From: Paenibacillus alba
GTDB lineage: Bacteria; Bacillota; Bacilli; Paenibacillales; NBRC-103111
Reading direction: 5' to 3'
Length of the DNA: 64,000 bases
Assembly (NCBI RefSeq): GCF_013204855.1
Contig: NZ_JABMKZ010000014.1
Location: 1 to 64,000, forward strand
Positions 24,813 to 33,708 of the stretch are shown here, piece after piece (the first letter of the stretch is position 1; every line of letters begins with the position of its first letter). A program made the translations under genes and the position numbers. Under the pieces are notes generated by a model. The model was given only the letters and a program-made list of their open reading frames with translations. It was not told the DNA's origin and ran no database searches.

Positions 24813-26198
24813 TTAAACGGATACTCCGTTTTGAGCTGCTTTTTTCATTTGTTCCGGGTAACCGTAAGAACCATGCTCAGACAGATCGAGACCGATAATT
24901 TCTTCTTCTTCTGTAACACGAAGACCTACAGTTGCTTTCAGAATACCTAAGATAATGAAGGAAAGAACAAGTACGAAAGCCAATGCACCGAATACGCCTA
25001 GCGCTTGAATACCCAATTGGTGTACGCCGCCGCCGTAGAATAAGCCTGCACCACCAACGCCAACTTTCGCAGAAAGCTCAGGTGTAGCGAACAAACCAGT
25101 GGAAAGTGTACCCCAGATACCAGCGATACCATGTACGGAAAACGCGTAGATCGGATCGTCGATTCCAGCTCTTTCGAACCATTGTGCTGTGAAGAAAGTA
25201 ACAATACCGGCAACCGCACCAATGACGATAGCTGCCCATGTATCTACGAACGCACACGCCGCCGTGATGGCAACAAGCGCTGCGAGAACACCGTTCAACA
25301 TGCTAGGAATATCCGCTTTACCAAAGTACATCCAAGAAATAATCAGAGCAGCAACACCGCCCGCCGCAGCAGCCATATTCGTTGTCAAAGCGATGTAACC
25401 GAAGAATCCATCGCCCATTGCACTGAGTGTACTACCTGGGTTGAAACCGAACCAACCGATCCAAAGAATGATAACACCGAGAACAGATAAGACTTGGTTA
25501 TGACCGGGAATCAAGTTTGGCGTTTTATCTTTATTATATTTGCCAATACGTGGTTTTAACAAGATCGTTGCTACTAACGCTGCCGTTGCACCTTGTAAGT
25601 GAACAACCGTGGAACCCGCGAAATCCTGCATCCCCAATTTGCTCAACCAACCGCCGCCCCATACCCAGTGAGCTACGATCGGATAAATCACGACTGTGAA
25701 AAGAATTCCGAAGATGAAATAGACAGGAAGCTTCGCTCTTTCCGCAAATCCACCCCACGCAATCGCCAAGGATACACCCGCGAAAGCTAATTGGAACAAG
25801 AACTTGATGCCAATCGGCACATCAGAAGCCGACAAGGATCCGAAAGCAGCAGTCGCTTGATCTTCCAAGCCTGTAACGAAGAATCCCGTCGTTCCGAAGA
25901 AGGCATTTCCATCACCGAAGGCAAAACCGAAACCCACTGCCCAGAAAGCGATGGCGCATAGTCCAAAAGTTAAAATTGTTTTACCGGCTACGTGACCGGC
26001 ATTTTTCATTCTAGTTGACCCCGCTTCTAATAAGGCAAATCCAGCTTGCATGAAGATGACTAAGATTGCGGCTAACATGACCCAAACAGCATCGATAGCA
26101 CTTTGAAGTTGGGGTATCGTTGCCTCATCTGCAGCAAATGCGAGAGTAGGGAACAATAATGCCATAACGCCGAAAGCTAACAACAACTTCTTAACCAT
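24813..26198 (-). CDS. amt: Ammonium transporter, Amt family
   Basis: The 461-residue membrane protein has a cleavable-type signal peptide (ending LAFAADE) and 11 predicted helices. It carries Amt hallmarks: FMQAGFALLEAG, TRMKNAGHVAGK, the signature DFAGSTVVHLQGATAALVA and, near the end, FSVHGIAGIWGTL with the second pore histidine. It conducts ammonium into the cell. It is first in an operon with DUF294 and exonuclease genes, behind a consensus promoter and a GlnR/TnrA-type box. No glnK follows, which is unusual for amt operons in other phyla. Confidence 0.95.
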   Translation of the reverse strand: MVKKLLLAFGVMALLFPTLAFAADEATIPQLQSAIDAVWVMLAAILVIFMQAGFALLEAGSTRMKNAGHVAGKTILTFGLCAIAFWAVGFGFAFGDGNAFFGTTGFFVTGLEDQATAAFGSLSASDVPIGIKFLFQLAFAGVSLAIAWGGFAERAKLPVYFIFGILFTVVIYPIVAHWVWGGGWLSKLGMQDFAGSTVVHLQGATAALVATILLKPRIGKYNKDKTPNLIPGHNQVLSVLGVIILWIGWFGFNPGSTLSAMGDGFFGYIALTTNMAAAAGGVAALIISWMYFGKADIPSMLNGVLAALVAITAACAFVDTWAAIVIGAVAGIVTFFTAQWFERAGIDDPIYAFSVHGIAGIWGTLSTGLFATPELSAKVGVGGAGLFYGGGVHQLGIQALGVFGALAFVLVLSFIILGILKATVGLRVTEEEEIIGLDLSEHGSYGYPEQMKKAAQNGVSV

Positions 26199-26215
26199 AC
26201 GACCACTTCCTTTAA

Positions 26216-26232
26216 TGTTAGATTAAGTAACA
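26216..26232. promoter_or_regulatory. GlnR/TnrA box upstream of amt
   Basis: The 17-mer TGTTAGATTAAGTAACA fits TGTNA-N7-TNACA at every fixed position. It lies 18 bases before the amt ATG and about 15 bases downstream of the predicted transcription start. In that position it would favour repression by GlnR when nitrogen is ample. Confidence 0.8.
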
Positions 26233-26253
26233 TGTAATGAAACTCTTAATGTC

Positions 26254-26282
26254 ATTATATACAGCTTATTTGGGTTTGACAA
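26254..26282 (-). promoter_or_regulatory. Sigma-A promoter of the amt operon
   Basis: On the minus strand TTGTCA (26282-26277), 17 bases, TATAAT (26259-26254). The GlnR/TnrA box follows downstream. Confidence 0.7.
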
Positions 26283-26421
26283 TAGGAATTTCGCTAAAAA
26301 AATGAAAAAAGCGAAAAATAACCTGACATGAAACAGGCATAATTCGTGTTTTAGCATATTGGATGGCTAAAATGTTCCGAATTTGCTTAAAAAGCAATGT
26401 CAGCTTTTCCAAGCATCACGT

Positions 26422-26451
26422 TTGACTGTACGGTTTGTAATCAGGTATCAT
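26422..26451 (+). promoter_or_regulatory. Sigma-A promoter of the MerR-family gene
   Basis: TTGACT (26422-26427), an 18-base spacer, and TATCAT (26446-26451) lie about 45 bases before the start codon. The rest of the amt-MerR divergent spacer (26283-26421) shows nothing else I can name. Confidence 0.55.
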
Positions 26452-26501
26452 TACTATATGAAGGAAGTCGTACATACCATTGGAGTAGAGGTGAACATAT
26501 T

Positions 26502-26942
26502 ATGGGGAATGAGAAACTTTATAAAATCGGAGAACTTGCCAAACTTGCCGATGTCAGTCCTCGAACCATTGATTACTACACCAAGTTGGAGTTGATTGAG
26601 CCGGAGAAAAGATCTGATACAAACTACCGTCTTTATAGTGATGAAACCTTGAATCGATTGAAACGTATTGAAACAATGAAGAACGAGAAATATACCTTAG
26701 AGGAAATCAAAGCACACTTGCAACAATGGAGCAAAGTATCACCGGATGATACAGTGAGAGATAAGCTGACATCTCTCCAACTTCATCTTGAACAGTTAAT
26801 GAAAGAAGCCAAAGAGCTTGGGCCCATTATCAGCCAATTGAAGCCTAATCAAATGAAAAAGCTGTACCGCATCTTAACGCAGCCCACCGCAGCTTGTATT
26901 GAAGCATTAATTGTTCTTCTAGGTAAAAATCCGTTCTCATAA
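26502..26942 (+). CDS. MerR-family transcriptional regulator
   Basis: The 146-residue protein has a MerR winged-helix DNA-binding domain (about 5-72) with YKIGELAKLADVSPRTIDYYTKLELIEP and TNYRLYSDETLNRL, followed by a dimerisation coiled coil. The C terminus has no metal-binding cysteine cluster (a single Cys near 134), so it is not a classical metal sensor. Start 26502 is chosen for the AGGTGA site and domain boundary; an ATG at 26397 would add 35 unrelated residues and begin upstream of the promoter. The yugP gene follows 20 bp later and is probably cotranscribed. Effector unknown. Confidence 0.88.
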   Translation: MGNEKLYKIGELAKLADVSPRTIDYYTKLELIEPEKRSDTNYRLYSDETLNRLKRIETMKNEKYTLEEIKAHLQQWSKVSPDDTVRDKLTSLQLHLEQLMKEAKELGPIISQLKPNQMKKLYRILTQPTAACIEALIVLLGKNPFS

Positions 26943-26962
26943 CGAAATCGGAGGCGTGTCTT

Positions 26963-27655
26963 ATGTTCTATTTTCATCCTATGGATTTTCTCATCATTAT
27001 CGCTTTCATCCTTTCCATGTGGGCCTCGTTCCGAGTTAGAGGAACGTTCAACAAATGGTCCACAGTCCCTGTGTATTCAGGAATGACCGGTGCACAAGCA
27101 GCGCGGCGCATGCTCGACGCCAACGGACTCTACGATGTTCCTGTAGAGGCTGTGCCTGGCAGGCTGACAGATCACTACGATCCGTTATCCAAAGTCGTTC
27201 GATTATCTGAACCTGTTTATTACGAAAGCTCAATATCAGCCATCTCCGTCGCCTGTCATGAAGTTGGGCATGCCATTCAGCACAAAGTGCATTACCCTAT
27301 GCTCGTTGCAAGACACCGGATGTTTCCGGTTGTTAATTTCGCTTCCGGCGTCGCTCCTTTGCTCATCATAGCCGGCTTTATTTTTCAACAGATTCCATGG
27401 CTGCTTGGCCTGGGAATCATTTTCTTCGCAGCCGCCGTTGCTTTCCAATTAGTAACATTGCCGGTGGAATTCAATGCGAGCTCAAGAGCTCGTGATTTAA
27501 TGATAGCCGAGGGCTTCATATCTAATGAAGAAGAGCGCGGCGTCGCCAAAGTTCTGAATGCAGCAGCACTTACGTATGTGGCTGCAGCGCTGATCTCGGT
27601 CCTTGAGCTTCTGAAATATATCATGATATTCAGCGGACGCAACAACAACGATTAA
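26963..27655 (+). CDS. yugP: Membrane zinc metallopeptidase, YugP family
   Basis: The 230-residue protein has an N-terminal membrane helix (DFLIIIAFILSMWASF), the zinc motif SVACHEVGHAIQHK (HEVGH at 99-103), two or three further membrane helices (about 120-165) and a terminal one near 205-225. This matches B. subtilis YugP, a membrane-bound neutral zinc protease-like family with unproven substrates. GGAGGCG precedes the ATG. It ends at a strong bidirectional terminator. Confidence 0.9.
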   Translation: MFYFHPMDFLIIIAFILSMWASFRVRGTFNKWSTVPVYSGMTGAQAARRMLDANGLYDVPVEAVPGRLTDHYDPLSKVVRLSEPVYYESSISAISVACHEVGHAIQHKVHYPMLVARHRMFPVVNFASGVAPLLIIAGFIFQQIPWLLGLGIIFFAAAVAFQLVTLPVEFNASSRARDLMIAEGFISNEEERGVAKVLNAAALTYVAAALISVLELLKYIMIFSGRNNND

Positions 27656-27662
27656 ACCAAAC

Positions 27663-27712
27663 AAAAAGATCTCCAAGTGATGTGCGATCGCACTCACGAG
27701 GAGATCTTTTTT
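27663..27712. terminator. Bidirectional terminator between yugP and the LysR gene
   Basis: AAAAAGATCTCC pairs with GGAGATCTTTTTT; T runs lie on both strands. The loop holds GTGATGTGCGATCGCACTCAC, itself partly palindromic (shown here as the core GTGCGATCGCAC). Confidence 0.85.
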
Positions 27713-27728
27713 CGGGCTTAGCATGAGG

Positions 27729-28613
27729 TTATTGAAAATACTCATGAAGAAACCGTCTGAACACTTCTGCCACAAGCGGCAGCTTCTCGCCTTTCCGACA
27801 AATCAAACCAACCGTCCGAGTCACCTGAGGATCCGTTACACGAATCTTGGTCGGCTGCATTTGACCACCTTCCATCAAAGCCATGGAAGGAAGCAAGCTA
27901 ACGCCCATTCCAGCGGCTACAAGCCCGCGAATGGTATCCGTTTCTTCGCCTTCGAATTCAATTTTCGGAACGAAGCCTGCTTTGAGACAAGCCTCCATCA
28001 CAATCGTACGCAGCGTATATTCCTCACTGAACATGACAAAGGACTCATGCTTCAACTGCTCTAATCGGATCGACGTGTACTCAGCTAAAATATGATTAGC
28101 CGGAATAATGGCATACAATTCTTCCGTAAGCAGAATTTCACCGGTGACATGCTCATGGGACTCCGGAAATGGCGAGATAAAGGCTAGATCGATTTCTCCC
28201 CGCGTAACATCGCGTATCAAGGAAGCGTACGTACCTTGACGCAATCTAAACTTTACGTTTGGATGATCCTTTTTAAAAGACGCAACAACAGCAGGCAATA
28301 AGTTGATCACCAGACTATGCGGAAATCCAATACGAATTTCCCCGGCTTCAGGGTCCAGAAACTCATGCATCTCCCCCACCGCTCGTTCAAGATCTGTCAA
28401 AATCCCTTCGATTCGGCTTAAAAACAGATGCCCAACTGAAGTCAGCTGTAGATTGCGGCCTTTTTGAACAAATAAATTAACACCAAGCTCTTCTTCCAAT
28501 AAATGAATTTGACGGCTAACAGCGGACTGTGCAACATGCATTTCTTCAGCCGCTTGAGTCACGTGCTGCTTTCTTGCTACTTTAACGAAGTATTGCAATT
28601 GTCTTAATTCCAC
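27729..28613 (-). CDS. LysR-family transcriptional regulator
   Basis: The 294-residue protein has a LysR winged-helix domain (about 1-60: LRQLQYFVKVARKQHVTQAAE, HVAQSAVSRQIHLLEEELG) and a periplasmic-binding-like effector domain (about 90-290). The N terminus resembles B. subtilis GltC and its relatives, but that subgroup is broad. Start is GTG 28613 with GGGGGA upstream. It is divergent from tpx across about 170 bp, so tpx or its own gene could be the target; LysR regulators commonly control the divergent neighbour. Confidence 0.88.
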   Translation of the reverse strand: MELRQLQYFVKVARKQHVTQAAEEMHVAQSAVSRQIHLLEEELGVNLFVQKGRNLQLTSVGHLFLSRIEGILTDLERAVGEMHEFLDPEAGEIRIGFPHSLVINLLPAVVASFKKDHPNVKFRLRQGTYASLIRDVTRGEIDLAFISPFPESHEHVTGEILLTEELYAIIPANHILAEYTSIRLEQLKHESFVMFSEEYTLRTIVMEACLKAGFVPKIEFEGEETDTIRGLVAAGMGVSLLPSMALMEGGQMQPTKIRVTDPQVTRTVGLICRKGEKLPLVAEVFRRFLHEYFQ

Positions 28614-28710
28614 CTGGATGAATCCCCCGACTTTTCTTACATTGTGAATGAATTTGCAATCATGGAGCTGATTCCTTTATGCTTCTAAATTATAGCCTCA
28701 CACCAGCGAT

Positions 28711-28740
28711 TGGACAACCTAAGTTCAAAAAGCTTATAAT
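28711..28740 (+). promoter_or_regulatory. Sigma-A promoter of tpx
   Basis: TGGACA (28711-28716), an 18-base spacer and TATAAT (28735-28740) lie 46 bases before the tpx ATG. Confidence 0.6.
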
Positions 28741-28785
28741 AGATAGGTTGTTAATAGCATGGAAAATAAAGGAGGAACTGTTCAA

Positions 28786-29304
28786 ATGGCTCAAGAACGT
28801 ACTGGTGTTGCTACCCTTAAAAGCAATCCGATTACTTTGGTAGGACCCGAAATTAAAGTTGGTGACAAAGCACCAAACTTCACAGTGAACAAAGATTTGA
28901 TGACGCAAGTTTCCCTTGCAGACTATGCTGGTAAAGTAAAACTAATCAGCGTTGTTCCTTCCTTGGATACAGGCGTATGCGATGCGCAAACGCGTCGTTT
29001 CAACGAAGAAGCAGCTGGCCTTGGCGACAACGTAGCTGTTCTAACAATCAGTGTAGACCTTCCTTTTGCACAATCCCGCTGGTGCGGTGCTGCCGGTATC
29101 GATAAAGTTGTTACTTTGTCCGACTACAAAACAAAATCCTTTGGCGAAGCTTATGGCGTATTGATCAAAGAGCTTCAATTGGATATGCGCTCCATTTTCG
29201 TTATCGACGCTAATGACACTGTTCAATACGTTGAATACCTTGGCGAAATGACAGCTCACCCTAACTATGAAGCAGCTGTAGAAGCTGTCAAAAAATTAGT
29301 TTAA
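28786..29304 (+). CDS. tpx: Thiol peroxidase (atypical 2-Cys peroxiredoxin)
   Basis: The 172-residue enzyme reduces hydroperoxides using thioredoxin. The peroxidatic cysteine is Cys65 in VVPSLDTGVCDAQTRRFN and the resolving cysteine is Cys100 in FAQSRWCGAAG, the spacing typical of Tpx. GGAGG lies before ATG 28786; an upstream ATG at 28759 precedes the Shine-Dalgarno and is rejected. It is monocistronic, ending at a hairpin shared with the convergent DUF1499 gene. Confidence 0.95.
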   Translation: MAQERTGVATLKSNPITLVGPEIKVGDKAPNFTVNKDLMTQVSLADYAGKVKLISVVPSLDTGVCDAQTRRFNEEAAGLGDNVAVLTISVDLPFAQSRWCGAAGIDKVVTLSDYKTKSFGEAYGVLIKELQLDMRSIFVIDANDTVQYVEYLGEMTAHPNYEAAVEAVKKLV

Positions 29305-29315
29305 TAGACACAAAT

Positions 29316-29351
29316 AAAACAGCAAGGAGGCCTAGCTTCCCTGCTGTTTTT
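29316..29351. terminator. Terminator between tpx and DUF1499 genes
   Basis: AAAACAGCAAGG pairs with CCTGCTGTTTT (one bulge) around AGGCCTAGCTTC, followed by T residues on plus; the A run serves the minus strand. Confidence 0.8.
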
Positions 29352-29352
29352 G

Positions 29353-29742
29353 TTATCCTTCAATCTTATATGAGGCAAGCTTACGATCTAATTGTTTGTA
29401 AATATCTATAATGGTGCGGTAATTGGAGCCCAGGTCACCCATAGATCCTCGGGAAGCCGAATAAATATCTACCGCTGTTTTTACCGGGTTAATTCCAAAT
29501 AACGTTAAGGTAACATCCTGCGTTCGCCCCGTCATCGTCTTGCGTTCTGCTAGAATTTCACCAACATTTTGAACTTCGTGAAGAAGCTTGTAACCCGGTG
29601 TTTTCTTCAAAACAGCAGTTACTTCTTCCCAAACCTGATCTTTTGGAAGCTTATAATATCTTGTTTTAAGCAAAGGATCTTTGGCTTTATCTCCGGTCGT
29701 TTCATGACTGCGAAGTAATCCTATTAAAGTTCTCTTAAGCAA
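29353..29742 (-). CDS. DUF1499 family protein
   Basis: The 129-residue protein has the DUF1499 pattern: RYYKLPKDQVWEEVTAVL, then VDIYSASRGSMGDLGSNYRTI with the conserved S-x-S-R-x-G-x-x-D-L-G-x-N-x-R. The family has no established function; some members are lipoproteins or membrane linked, but this one has no signal peptide. Start is TTG 29742 with GGGGGAAAAGG upstream. It stands alone between convergent tpx and the mntH gene. Confidence 0.8.
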   Translation of the reverse strand: MLKRTLIGLLRSHETTGDKAKDPLLKTRYYKLPKDQVWEEVTAVLKKTPGYKLLHEVQNVGEILAERKTMTGRTQDVTLTLFGINPVKTAVDIYSASRGSMGDLGSNYRTIIDIYKQLDRKLASYKIEG

Positions 29743-29869
29743 AAGCCTTTTCCCCCTTCAATGAAGTGCATCTAGACCGCATGCCATTTCTACACTGTTC
29801 TCTATCTTACCATTGTTTAGGCGTAAGAAAAAGAGGGAAAATGAAATCAGGGGGATTCACGCTATTTAA

Positions 29870-31216
29870 TTACCCAAATATAGTGGTATACAACAAGTAA
29901 GCATTCAATCCTGCAATGACGACGGCCACGATCCAGCTTAGGATAACCATCCATTTCGGCGTTACGAGCACGCCCATTTTTTTACGGTCAGAAGTAAACT
30001 TAACTAATGGAATAACGGCAAAAGATAATTGCAATGATAAAATGACTTGACTAAGAATAAGCAAATCGGTCGCACCGCTCTCGCCGTAGATCCCAATCAC
30101 GATGACAGCCGGTATAATGGCGATTATTCTCGTAATTAAGCGGCGCAGCCATGGCGATAACCGAATATTCAGAAAGCCTTCCATGACAATTTGCCCAGCT
30201 AACGTTCCTGTTAATGTGGAGTTTTGGCCTGAAGCCAAGAGTGCCACCGCAAAGAGAATACTGGCCGCTCCTGTTCCTAGCATAGGTCCAAGAAGATGGT
30301 AAGCATCTTGAATTTCGGCTACTTCTTTGCCTGCGGAATGGAAAGCTGCCGCGGACAAGATCAGGATCGCTGCATTAACGAACAAAGCCAGCATTAAAGC
30401 AACCGTTGTATCAATCGTTGAAAATTTAATGGCTTCTCGTTTTCCTTCAATCGTTGGTTCAATTTTACGAGTTTGCACAATCGAAGAGTGCAAATACAAA
30501 TTATGAGGCATAACGGTTGCCCCTAGAATACCCAAAGCAATATATAGCATAGCCGGGTTGGAGACAATCTCTGTTCTAGGAATAAAGCCAGCAGCTACAG
30601 CTGCAAAGTCAGGTCTAGAAAAAATGAGTTCCATAACAAAACAAATAATAATAAGTGCCATCAAACTAATAACCATCGCTTCAATATAGCGGAAGCCTTT
30701 TTTCTGCAGCAGAAGTACCAGCAAGACATCTATCGAGGTAAGTATGACACCGTAAATAAGCGGCATCCCAAATAATAAATTCAAAGCAATCGCAGCACCA
30801 ATCACTTCCGCCAAATCACAAGCAGCGATCGCAAGCTCGCACAATATCCACAGTGCGAATGAGACCGGCTTACTATAATGATCCCGACAAGCTTGCGCTA
30901 AATCCCGTCCTGTGACAATACCAAGACGTCCAGACAAGGCTTGCAGGAGAATCGCCATTAGGTTGGAAATTAAAATAACAGACAAAAGCGTATAACCGAA
31001 TTGAGAACCACCTGCCAAATCCGTTGCCCAGTTGCCCGGGTCCATATAACCTACTGCTACGAGATAACCCGGACCCACAAAGGCCAGTAACTTACGAAAA
31101 AATCCTGCTTTCTTAGGGACATGCATACTGTGATGAACTTCAGGCAGACTTGGCATAGAAGACTTACTCTTCCATCCACTCGGCTCTTGATCTGGTTTTT
31201 TGTAGGCTGCTTCCAT
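29870..31216 (-). CDS. mntH: Nramp-family Mn2+/divalent metal transporter
   Basis: The 448-residue protein has 11 predicted helices and Nramp hallmarks: [20 protein letters not shown] in helix 1 (the D-P-G-N metal site) and [19 protein letters not shown] in helix 6 (M-P-H-N). It imports Mn2+ with protons. The N-terminal 35 residues are cytosolic. A sequence resembling the MntR operator lies 31 bases upstream, consistent with manganese repression. AAGGAAG precedes the ATG. The GNAT gene is divergent. Confidence 0.94.
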   Translation of the reverse strand: MEAAYKKPDQEPSGWKSKSSMPSLPEVHHSMHVPKKAGFFRKLLAFVGPGYLVAVGYMDPGNWATDLAGGSQFGYTLLSVILISNLMAILLQALSGRLGIVTGRDLAQACRDHYSKPVSFALWILCELAIAACDLAEVIGAAIALNLLFGMPLIYGVILTSIDVLLVLLLQKKGFRYIEAMVISLMALIIICFVMELIFSRPDFAAVAAGFIPRTEIVSNPAMLYIALGILGATVMPHNLYLHSSIVQTRKIEPTIEGKREAIKFSTIDTTVALMLALFVNAAILILSAAAFHSAGKEVAEIQDAYHLLGPMLGTGAASILFAVALLASGQNSTLTGTLAGQIVMEGFLNIRLSPWLRRLITRIIAIIPAVIVIGIYGESGATDLLILSQVILSLQLSFAVIPLVKFTSDRKKMGVLVTPKWMVILSWIVAVVIAGLNAYLLYTTIFG

Positions 31217-31246
31217 GTTTATCTTCCTTCTTTCTCTAGACCAATA

Positions 31247-31266
31247 ATGTTGTACTAAGGAAACTT
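31247..31266. promoter_or_regulatory. Candidate MntR box upstream of mntH
   Basis: TGTTGTACTAAGGAAACTT keeps the right half (TAAGGAAACTT) of the B. subtilis MntR operator as I recall it; the left half is degenerate. It lies just downstream of a minus-strand TATAAT near 31278, where binding would repress. Confidence 0.4.
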
Positions 31267-31375
31267 ATTTATATGAATTATACTACATAAATTTATTATA
31301 TGCTATAGGTAAACAGTTATGTGCGAATGAAATAGTTTTTACCATGGGAAAAATTAATTAAGGAGCTGCCTACCA

Positions 31376-31870
31376 ATGCTGATACGCCCCGTTATTACCG
31401 ACCTTGAAGTTAGAATGGCTTACGAGATAGAAAGAGCTGTTTTTACCCCAGAGTCCGCCGCCAGCCTAGAAGCTTTTCAAATGAGGAAGAACATTTTCGG
31501 TCCCTATTTTCTCGTGGCTGAGACCGAGCCAGCTTCACAAATCGTTGGAGTAACTAACGGAATCAAACTGAGTCACATGGATTTATCGAATGAAAGCATT
31601 AAACAAGCAGGCCAATATGAAGTCGATGGCTCCTATTTTTGCATCCTCACGATTGCTGTTCACCCTTCTTACCAAAGGCAAGGAATTGCTTCCGCGCTTC
31701 TCAAACGCATCATTCGAGTGGCTCAAGACGATCAATTGAAAGGTATCGTGCTCATGTGCGAAGAACATCTGATCTCTTTCTATGAGAAGCATGGATTTCG
31801 TTACATCATGCCTTCGAACTCTTCACATGGAGGCATTCAGTGGCATGAAATGAATTTCATTTGGAAATAA
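31376..31870 (+). CDS. GNAT-family N-acetyltransferase
   Basis: The 164-residue protein is a single GNAT domain. The acetyl-CoA motif is ILTIAVHPSYQRQGIASALLKRII (about 89-112; Q/R-x-x-G-x-A) with the downstream SFYEKHGFRYI. The layout is close to arylalkylamine-type acetyltransferases, but substrate cannot be assigned. AAGGAG sits 12 bases before the ATG. It is divergent from mntH and upstream of xylB, with no visible link to either. Confidence 0.88.
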   Translation: MLIRPVITDLEVRMAYEIERAVFTPESAASLEAFQMRKNIFGPYFLVAETEPASQIVGVTNGIKLSHMDLSNESIKQAGQYEVDGSYFCILTIAVHPSYQRQGIASALLKRIIRVAQDDQLKGIVLMCEEHLISFYEKHGFRYIMPSNSSHGGIQWHEMNFIWK

Positions 31871-31917
31871 TTATTCCGTAAAAGAAGGATTTTTCTGTCT
31901 TTCTGCGAATATAGTAG

Positions 31918-31955
31918 TTGAATAATCTTTGTATATTCAATAAACAAACAAAGAT
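31918..31955 (+). promoter_or_regulatory. Candidate promoter and operator of xylB
   Basis: TTGAAT (31918-31923), 17 bases, TAAACA (31941-31946). An inverted repeat, ATCTTTGT (31925-31932) and ACAAAGAT (31948-31955), brackets the -10 region and could bind a repressor. It does not match the XylR operator. Confidence 0.35.
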
Positions 31956-31997
31956 GTTATGAATTATCAATACTTAACTAACAAAGGGTGAATCTTC

Positions 31998-33527
31998 TTG
32001 GCGTATTTTATGGGCTTGGATTTAGGAACTTCCGCAATCAAATGCATTCTCGTGGATGCGGACGGTCATGTCATCGGCAGTCATAGCATTGAATATCCGC
32101 TTCAACAGCCATTTCCCGGCTGGGCGGAGCAGCACCCGGAAGATTGGTGGAACGCCACCGTAGAAGGAATTCGCGCGTTGTTAGCGAAAACGAACACCGC
32201 CGGCGAGGCAATCTCCGGCATTGGCTTCTCCGGCCAGATGCATGGGTCGGTCTTCTTAGATGAAGCGCAGCAGGTGATCCGTCCTGCGCTGCTCTGGTGC
32301 GACCAGCGCACAGCGGAACAGTGCGCATACATCGAATCGACCGTCGGCGAAGCCGAGCTTGGTCGATTGACAGGCAATCGGGCGCTGACAGGCTTCACAG
32401 CGCCCAAGGTCATTTGGCTCCGGCAGCACGAACCGGAGCACTACGCGCGCGTTCGGCATCTGCTGCTGCCGAAGGACTACGTCAGGCTGCGCCTGACGGG
32501 CGCGTTCGGCATGGATGTCGCCGACGCCAGCGGCACCCTGCTGCTCGACGTGGCTGCGCGCAGCTGGTCACAGACCGTCGCTGAGCGGCTGGACATCCCG
32601 CTTGCGTGGCTGCCGCCGCTCTTCGAGTCCGGCGACATTGCCGGCCACCTGCTGCCGGAAGCCGCCAGCTTGACCGGCCTTGCCGCCGGCACGCCAATTG
32701 TAGCTGGCGGCGGCGACCAAGCCTGCGGCGCCGTAGGCGTCGGCGTCGTGCGCCAAGGCATCGCCTCGGTGGCGCTCGGCACTTCAGGTGTCGTCTTCGT
32801 GCATGACGACACCTACCAAGTCGATGAAGCGCACCGGCTTCATTCCTTCTGTCACGGCGTGCCAGGCAAGTGGCACCGCATGGGGGTTATGCTGGCGGCC
32901 GGAGGCTCGTTCCAGTGGTGGAGAAACCACTTTGCGCACGAAGAGCTGGAGCGTGCGCAGCAAGAAGGCAAGGACATCTATGAAATCTTGACGTCTGAGG
33001 CAGCCTCAGCTCCCCTCGGAAGCGAAGGACTGTTGTTCCTTCCCTATTTATCCGGGGAGCGCACACCACATCCAGATCCGAAGGCTCGCGGCGCCTTCAT
33101 CGGCCTTAACCTGCGCCACGGAAAAGCACATCTCACCCGCGCCGTTCTCGAGGGCATCACTTTCGGTCTCCGCGATTCGATGCAATTAATCCGCGAATCC
33201 GGGATTGAAGTAACCGAGCTTCGCGTGAGCGGGGGCGGAGCCAGAAGTCCTTTCTGGCGTCAGATGATCGCCGATATCTTCGGCATCCCAGTCGTTACGG
33301 TTAACTCGACAGACGGACCTGCCTACGGCGCTGCTATCATGGCTGCTTCCGGTGTGCTAGGCGTTGATATTACCACCCTATGCGAAAAATGGATCCGTGT
33401 TACCGATCGCATAGAGCCTGTTAAGGAAAATCAGCAACAATATGATGCTTATTACCAATTATATCGCGGTTTATATGGCACTCTTCAGCATACTTTCCAC
33501 CAGTTAAGCGATTTGGCTGGACATTAG
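31998..33527 (+). CDS. xylB: Xylulokinase (FGGY family)
   Basis: The 509-residue kinase phosphorylates D-xylulose. FGGY features: GLDLGTSAIKCILVD (phosphate 1), PGWAEQHPEDWW, SGIGFSGQMHGSVFLD, LWCDQRT, GGGDQACGAVGVGVV and the adenosine segment ELRVSGGGARSPFWRQMIAD. The xylulokinase-type QMHG motif is intact. Start is TTG 31998 with AAGGGTGA upstream. Bases from about 32,100 to 32,900 are strikingly GC-rich compared with both flanks and with the 3' end of the gene. No xylA or xylR is adjacent, so it is an orphan here. Confidence 0.92.
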   Translation: MAYFMGLDLGTSAIKCILVDADGHVIGSHSIEYPLQQPFPGWAEQHPEDWWNATVEGIRALLAKTNTAGEAISGIGFSGQMHGSVFLDEAQQVIRPALLWCDQRTAEQCAYIESTVGEAELGRLTGNRALTGFTAPKVIWLRQHEPEHYARVRHLLLPKDYVRLRLTGAFGMDVADASGTLLLDVAARSWSQTVAERLDIPLAWLPPLFESGDIAGHLLPEAASLTGLAAGTPIVAGGGDQACGAVGVGVVRQGIASVALGTSGVVFVHDDTYQVDEAHRLHSFCHGVPGKWHRMGVMLAAGGSFQWWRNHFAHEELERAQQEGKDIYEILTSEAASAPLGSEGLLFLPYLSGERTPHPDPKARGAFIGLNLRHGKAHLTRAVLEGITFGLRDSMQLIRESGIEVTELRVSGGGARSPFWRQMIADIFGIPVVTVNSTDGPAYGAAIMAASGVLGVDITTLCEKWIRVTDRIEPVKENQQQYDAYYQLYRGLYGTLQHTFHQLSDLAGH

Positions 33528-33708
33528 TTTGCCAGGATGGATCGCCTTTTACATATTCATCCCTAATCGATCTAACTTCAGTATGAAGCTGGAATTAACA
33601 TTACGAGCGCATAGACATTTGGTCAACCAAGCGAAAATTGCTAAATAATTCTCACCAAAGGGAACTAAGGTGCGCTATTTGACTCAAAATCCAATATTTA
33701 CAGCTGAA

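Noticed and set aside
31918..31990. XylR operator before xylB
   Set aside because: The inverted repeat ATCTTTGT/ACAAAGAT does not match the XylR consensus as I know it, and no xylR gene is nearby.
32071..33069. Several minus-strand and alternate-frame open frames of 60-110 codons inside xylB
   Set aside because: High GC lowers stop-codon frequency in all frames; the xylulokinase frame has complete family motifs.
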